Assembly (NCBI GenBank): GCA_937926265.1
Contig: CALAZS010000265.1
Span: 1-9,376 of the forward strand
DNA from: an uncultured Gammaproteobacteria bacterium
Lineage (GTDB): Bacteria; Pseudomonadota; Gammaproteobacteria; Chromatiales; Chromatiaceae
Reading direction: 5' to 3'
DNA length: 9,376 nucleotides
Part shown: piece by piece, positions 5,335 through 9,376 of the stretch
Layout of the letters: the number at the start of each line of letters is the position of its first letter
Numbering within the stretch: position 1 is the stretch's first letter
The notes under the pieces: model-generated
Told to the model about the DNA's origin: nothing
The model's database searches: none
What the model saw: the letters and a program-made list of their open reading frames with translations, nothing else
Translations under genes and position numbers: made by a program

Positions 5335-6463
5335 CCTCTATACCGCTGCGGTCTGGAGTTATTACCACCTGCTCGCCTGCCAGCAAGCCTTCAGTTACCT
5401 CGGTGTACTGCCAGTTGGACAGGCCTGTTGTGACTTCACGCAGTTCCAGAACACCGTTGACCTGATTGAAAACATACACCTGGTGCTCTTCAGTTATTGC
5501 TTCGGTTGGTATACGCAGGACATTTTCACGCGTCTTGATGATGACTTCTGCATCGGCACTGTAACCGGGCAGCATCATTTTCATATCCTCACTATCTTCA
5601 AACTGAACCTCGATATCCACAGTCCGGGCCTGTTTTTCCAGGTCCAGAACATAATCAGCAATGCGGCTTACCGTGGCAGGAAACACCCGGCCACGAAAAG
5701 CGTCAAGACTGATCCGGGCAGGCAAGTTGTTGGTAATCCTGGGAACGTCGACCTCGTCAATCGGGGCTTGAACATAAAAACAGGACCGGTCGATCATATC
5801 AATCGCGGGCAGCGTGGGAATGCCTGGTGGCGACGGCGTAACATATTCACCAACCTCGCCATTGACCTCAACAATAACACCATCAAAAGGAGCCCGCAGG
5901 CGAGTGCGTTCCAGCTGTGCCGATACCACGCCAACCTGCTCGACACTGACACGGGCAGAGGTTCTGGCTGCCTTGCAGTCTGCTGCCTGGGACTTTGCCA
6001 GGGCAACTGCGCGTTCCAGCTCTTCTTCAGATACAACGCGGTTTCTACTTAAACTTTCCTTGCGCTTGGCTGCACGCTGGGCATTTTCAGCCTGTACACA
6101 AATACTCTCCGCATGATCAGCTGCGGCATCGGATTCACTTTTCGCCAGTTTGACCCGGGCCTGTAAATCATCGCTCCATAGAGCCAGCAGGATTTGGCCC
6201 TGTTTAACTGAATCGCCTTCTTCAACAGGAAGCCTATCGATCTGGCCACCGGTTGAGGGTGCCAGTCTGGCCCTGCGGCAGGCTTTAATGGTACCGGCAC
6301 GGGTATTGGCGACGGTTTCTTCAATAATACCAATTTCTGCCTGACTGACCTGAACATCAACCGGGACCTTGCGGATATTGTATGCATACAAACCAATCAC
6401 TACAGCCATTAAAATGGCGACCCAGAGTATTCTTCTATAATGCGTTGTTGCGATCTGAGTCAT
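5300..6463 (-). CDS. Periplasmic adaptor (membrane fusion protein), MacA/HlyD family
   Basis: An inner-membrane-anchored periplasmic protein of 387 aa linking the ABC permeases to an outer-membrane channel. The TM anchor is 12-28, with no lipobox. A split lipoyl domain lies about 68-97 (GGQIDRLPVEEGDSVKQGQILL) and 185-208 (RLRAPFDGVIVEVNGEVGEY). Between them is an alpha-hairpin of about 85 residues, then beta-barrel and membrane-proximal domains (about 225-385). The hairpin tip carries R134-x3-L138-x6-S145, the RLS pattern that AcrA and MacA use to dock TolC; this points to a TolC-like partner, which is not encoded in the window. Cysteines at 62, 122, 163 and 228 are unusual for a periplasmic protein and may or may not pair. 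The ATG at 6463 has only a distant AGG upstream. It is the first gene of the operon, divergent from the DUF748 gene. Confidence 0.94.
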   Translation of the reverse strand: MTQIATTHYRRILWVAILMAVVIGLYAYNIRKVPVDVQVSQAEIGIIEETVANTRAGTIKACRRARLAPSTGGQIDRLPVEEGDSVKQGQILLALWSDDLQARVKLAKSESDAAADHAESICVQAENAQRAAKRKESLSRNRVVSEEELERAVALAKSQAADCKAARTSARVSVEQVGVVSAQLERTRLRAPFDGVIVEVNGEVGEYVTPSPPGIPTLPAIDMIDRSCFYVQAPIDEVDVPRITNNLPARISLDAFRGRVFPATVSRIADYVLDLEKQARTVDIEVQFEDSEDMKMMLPGYSADAEVIIKTRENVLRIPTEAITEEHQVYVFNQVNGVLELREVTTGLSNWQYTEVTEGLLAGEQVVITPDRSGIEDGAVARIETSE

Positions 6464-6484
6464 TACAAACTGAACCTGAAAAAT

Positions 6485-6514
6485 ATGGGCCTAAATAAAA
6501 TGGGCCTGAATAAA
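6485..6514. repeat. 15-bp tandem repeat, with a degenerate third copy
   Basis: ATGGGCCTAAATAAA (6485-6499) and ATGGGCCTGAATAAA (6500-6514) differ at one base. A third, degraded unit beginning ATGGACATTGAAAA follows at 6515. The array starts 22 bases upstream of the adaptor ATG, in what would be the leader or promoter of the exporter operon. Read rightward it encodes MGLNK twice. Confidence 0.85.
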
Positions 6515-6562
6515 ATGGACATTGAAAACCTGAAACGGTTTTTTAGCGGGTTAATGGAAATT

Positions 6563-6591
6563 TTGAGAATCATCGTTCAGTTACATATACT
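6563..6591 (+). promoter_or_regulatory. Sigma70-type promoter for the DUF748 gene
   Basis: TTGAGA (6563-6568) and TATACT (6586-6591) are separated by exactly 17 bases; each hexamer matches consensus at five of six positions. The predicted start is near 6598, leaving a leader of about 47 bases before the ATG at 6645. It is the best promoter match in the window. Confidence 0.6.
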
Positions 6592-6644
6592 TGTCTTTGC
6601 CCTCTTAAATTATAGTCAATATTTTCAGGCTTTAAGCGACCACT

Positions 6645-9376
6645 ATGAACATTACCATTCCAGGCAGTTTTAAAGAAAAAATAAGCCAATTCAAATGGCA
6701 GCTCACAGCTTTATCCATTCTGCTGCTAGTGGTGGTTTTTCTTTGGGTTTTACCACTCATTATTTCCCACCAGTTTCAGAAATGGGTACTTGCCAATGGT
6801 GGTGAGGAAGTCAGTGTCGAAAATGTTGACTTCAATATTTTTACAGCAAAGTTCAAAATCGAAAATGTTATCATCAAACGCTCGGGATATGAGCCATTAC
6901 TGCTGCCTGTTTTGGAGCTCGAGGGTAAATTACGTGATCTTTTTGACAAGCGTTTTGTCATTGAAAACATTTCATTGGAAGGCGTTAACTTAACCATTGA
7001 CCAAACTGAGCCTGACTCCAAACATATTGGCGGCATTCTGCTACAAAAACTTTCTTCGGAAGAAAACAGCGAAACTGACCAGAGTGAAGTTAACGGGAAT
7101 GAAAAGCCCTGGTCTTTTAATGTCAGGGAACTCAAGCTTTCAGATTGCAATTTATACTTCAAACACCCAGAACTTGAATCTCACCTGTCAATTACAGAAT
7201 TGAGATTAACTGACCTTGATAATCTACCAAACTCCGGTCTGGCTGAAATAAACTTTACAGGCATGCTTGATCAATCGCCCATCAATCTTGATGGAAAAAT
7301 GGATGTTTTTTCTTCGCAACCCGGCTTCGATGGAAAGTTTTCAGTTGAGAACCTGAATCTTTCACCTTACCAGTCATTTGTTACGGGTAACAAAAACAGG
7401 AAGGCCCATCTTTCAACCGAAAGTGAACTGAAAATCAAACAGCTCGAGTCCGGTGATATTAATGTATTGCAAAAAGGCGATTTCTCTTTTGCCAAAATCA
7501 AACTGTTAGAAGAAAACATTAATCTTTCAACCGACCAACTGACATGGAACGGTGAAATGCAAATAGCTGTTGGCCAATCACCACAGGGCCAGGCACAACA
7601 GGTTCAGGCGCAAGCTAACGGCAACTTTAATTTGTCTGGCATTAACCTTAAACAGTCTGATGTACTGTCTATGACTGCTGAAAATATTGACTGGCAAGGT
7701 GCGATAGACGTCAAGCTTGCTTCAGACACAACACTAAACACTGATTTAAGCGGCCTGTTCTCAATACATAAAATTGATTTCAACAGTCCTGGTAATGATA
7801 TTGCCCTGCAAAACACGGCTTTTAAATGGCAAGGCAAGCTAGGCTTAGTGAAGAAAGGAGAAAAACTCGAGATCAGTTCTGATGGCAACCTGGTTAACGA
7901 AAACCTGGTACTCACTAAACCTTCAGTTGATTTCAAATTAACCAATGGAAAAATAGACTGGCAGGGAAATACAAACATTTCTTTTGGTAATAATGTAAAT
8001 AATAATGAGGCTAATAATGGCTTCGGCATTAAATCCAGTAGCCAATTAAAACTAAATGACTTGTCGATGACAGCATCCGGAGAAGTTGAGCGCCTGCTTG
8101 TCTTCGATGAAGCCCGATTTAACAGCCTGGACATTGCATCAATCCAGAATGTGACTCTCGAAAGCATGTCATTTAAGGGATTATCGGCAGGCAGCCTGCC
8201 AAATGTCAAAGAGGCACCAGATGATTTAAAGGGTTTTGCCAATTACGATGAGCTATTGTTTGAAGGCTTTAGTTTCAATCAACAGCAGGGCTTGTCAATT
8301 AACCGTATAGCCCAGTCCGGAGTCAATCATGTATTACTGAAAAATGAATCCGGTGAATGGATGTTCTTTTCACTGCTGCGTACTATCCGCAAAATCACCG
8401 GCAATGAAGAAAATATTGATGATGCAACCACCCAAACTTCTGACTCGGAAACAATGGCATTTTCCATCGATACTTTTGAAACAACTGACCCGGCTTATGT
8501 TCACTACATTGACAAAACACTTCCCGGTAACTTTGTTCAAAAAGTCAAAGTGGATAATTTTAAAGTCACTCAAATCAATTCAACCAGCGATCAAGCCAGC
8601 CAGCTTAATTTAATTGCGCACATCAATGATGCCAAGGTCAGCGTTGAAGGCAAAATTGCCCTGTTTGATGAAAACCGGGACTTCGAATTCACTACAGAAA
8701 TTAATGCCCTGTCATTACTGCCATACAGTTATTTCATGGAAAAAAGCCTGGGTTACGAAGTTGACTCGGGGTCGCTCAACGCCACCGGAACCTACAAGGC
8801 TAAAGATGCGGTTTTGGAATCCAACACCGAGCTGACACTGCATCAACTGGATATTCGTGCCCTGACCGAGGATGAACTCAAAAAACTTGATGCCAAGCAA
8901 AACAGTGGTATAGAAACCGGGCTATCCATGCTCAAGGATAAAAACGATACGATAGAGCTTAATATTCCGGTGAATGGTAATTTCGATGATATTAAAGTGG
9001 ACCCAAGTGACATTATTAACCAGGCACTTGGTTCTGCATTAAAAACCGGTGCCAAAACCTATTTGGCTGCCGCGCTTTTTCCCTTTGGCACCCTGCTGGT
9101 TGTAGCAGATGTCGTCGGCAGTAATGCAATGCAGGTAAACCTGGACCCGATATTTTTTGAAGCCGGCCAGACTGAACTTGTCAGCGAATCACAGGACTAC
9201 CTGAAGAAAATTGCCGAAGTACTCGAAGAGAAACCGGAAATTTTCATCAAGGTTTGTGGCATTTCGGTGAAAGATGATGAAACATCCCTGATCGCCCTGC
9301 AGAAAAAACGCTTTAATGAAAAGCAGGAAAAACTCAAACAGGCTCAACTACAAACTGGTAAAAAACAAACGGGCAA
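6645..9376 (+). CDS. DUF748/AsmA-like envelope protein with OmpA-like C-terminus (3' end missing)
   Basis: An uninterrupted frame of 910 codons running off the window, so the stop is not seen. An in-frame TAA at 6633 makes the ATG at 6645 the only sensible start; the Shine-Dalgarno is weak. A single TM anchor (about 20-40, ILLLVVVFLWVLPLII) is followed by a long beta-rich periplasmic region of repeated N/D-rich strands, as in AsmA-like proteins that bridge or organise the envelope. Residues about 600-815 match the DUF748 core: ALSLLPYSYFMEKSLGYEVDS, then a stretch ending IELNIPVNGNFDDIKVDPSDII, then a hydrophobic helix near 800-825. An OmpA-like domain begins near 830 (IFFEAGQTEL...IAEVLEEKPEIFIKVCG). 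Its peptidoglycan-binding motif looks degenerate (KDDETSLIALQKKR). An Asn-rich patch (449-458) interrupts the middle. Family members are implicated in envelope integrity and lipid transport; the exact role here is unknown. Confidence 0.88.
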   Translation, partial: MNITIPGSFKEKISQFKWQLTALSILLLVVVFLWVLPLIISHQFQKWVLANGGEEVSVENVDFNIFTAKFKIENVIIKRSGYEPLLLPVLELEGKLRDLFDKRFVIENISLEGVNLTIDQTEPDSKHIGGILLQKLSSEENSETDQSEVNGNEKPWSFNVRELKLSDCNLYFKHPELESHLSITELRLTDLDNLPNSGLAEINFTGMLDQSPINLDGKMDVFSSQPGFDGKFSVENLNLSPYQSFVTGNKNRKAHLSTESELKIKQLESGDINVLQKGDFSFAKIKLLEENINLSTDQLTWNGEMQIAVGQSPQGQAQQVQAQANGNFNLSGINLKQSDVLSMTAENIDWQGAIDVKLASDTTLNTDLSGLFSIHKIDFNSPGNDIALQNTAFKWQGKLGLVKKGEKLEISSDGNLVNENLVLTKPSVDFKLTNGKIDWQGNTNISFGNNVNNNEANNGFGIKSSSQLKLNDLSMTASGEVERLLVFDEARFNSLDIASIQNVTLESMSFKGLSAGSLPNVKEAPDDLKGFANYDELLFEGFSFNQQQGLSINRIAQSGVNHVLLKNESGEWMFFSLLRTIRKITGNEENIDDATTQTSDSETMAFSIDTFETTDPAYVHYIDKTLPGNFVQKVKVDNFKVTQINSTSDQASQLNLIAHINDAKVSVEGKIALFDENRDFEFTTEINALSLLPYSYFMEKSLGYEVDSGSLNATGTYKAKDAVLESNTELTLHQLDIRALTEDELKKLDAKQNSGIETGLSMLKDKNDTIELNIPVNGNFDDIKVDPSDIINQALGSALKTGAKTYLAAALFPFGTLLVVADVVGSNAMQVNLDPIFFEAGQTELVSESQDYLKKIAEVLEEKPEIFIKVCGISVKDDETSLIALQKKRFNEKQEKLKQAQLQTGKKQTG

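Larger units (their letters stand above)
6464..6644. other. Divergent intergenic region
   Basis: About 180 bases separate the exporter operon (leftward) from the DUF748 gene (rightward). It contains a good rightward sigma70 promoter (6563-6591), a 15-bp tandem repeat (6485-6514), and CCTGAAA-like words at 6475, 6529 and, inverted, 6622. No convincing leftward promoter was found for the operon. A 62-codon rightward frame (6485-6673) begins inside the repeat; I do not annotate it as a gene. Confidence 0.6.

Noticed and set aside
5483..6052. 189-codon plus-strand frame opposite the adaptor gene
   Set aside because: The opposite strand encodes a complete, motif-bearing adaptor; this frame is its shadow.
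6776..7162. 128-codon minus-strand frame
   Set aside because: Lies opposite the start of the DUF748 gene and has shadow-like Ser-rich composition with no domain.
7604..8242. 212-codon minus-strand frame within the DUF748 gene
   Set aside because: Ser/Leu/Pro-rich translation typical of an antisense shadow; the plus strand is continuously coding with family features.

Overview
The window looks like ordinary chromosome from a motile, free-living or host-associated gammaproteobacterium. The evidence is an envelope-oriented gene set (an ABC exporter with a MacA-like adaptor, and a DUF748/AsmA-like protein), a gammaproteobacterial-type tRNA-Cys with encoded CCA, and a flagellin. The genus cannot be fixed from sequence alone. 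The exporter operon is visibly more GC-rich than its flanks. The 662-1151 gap is the most AT-rich part, and the DUF748 gene is moderately AT-rich. No transposase, integrase, phage gene, CRISPR array or recognisable defence gene is present.

Layout. Positions 1-41 hold an intrinsic terminator for a gene outside the window. Positions 140-661 (+) encode a 173-aa protein with a divergent cyclic-nucleotide-binding-type fold. Positions 662-1151 are largely non-coding, with six tandem heptamers (708-749), a plausible small two-helix membrane protein on the minus strand (756-941) and a palindrome/half-site cluster (1009-1047) upstream of the flagellin gene. Positions 1152-1970 (+) encode a compact 272-aa flagellin, followed by tRNA-Cys(GCA) at 2093-2166.

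Positions 2208-6463 (-) form a tight four-gene operon, transcribed in the order adaptor, ATPase, permease A, permease B. It encodes a tripartite-type ABC exporter. The adaptor carries an intact R-x3-L-x6-S hairpin motif of the kind that docks TolC-family channels. The ATPase is LolD/MacB-type. Two different MacB/FtsX-type permeases are separate polypeptides, instead of the single fused MacB. Overlapping or nearly abutting starts point to translational coupling and a stoichiometric complex. No outer-membrane channel gene is in the window, so one must be supplied from elsewhere.

Positions 6464-6644 are a divergent intergenic region with 15-bp tandem repeats and a good sigma70-type promoter for the plus-strand gene. 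From 6645 to the window edge (+) runs a large DUF748/AsmA-like protein with an N-terminal membrane anchor and the beginning of an OmpA-like C-terminal domain; its 3' end is missing.

Nothing here is clearly a new biological system. The points most worth checking are the split Mac-like exporter with an asymmetric permease pair, the heptamer array at 708-749, the CCTGAAA-type repeated motif in three intergenic regions, and the repeat-bearing divergent promoter region.
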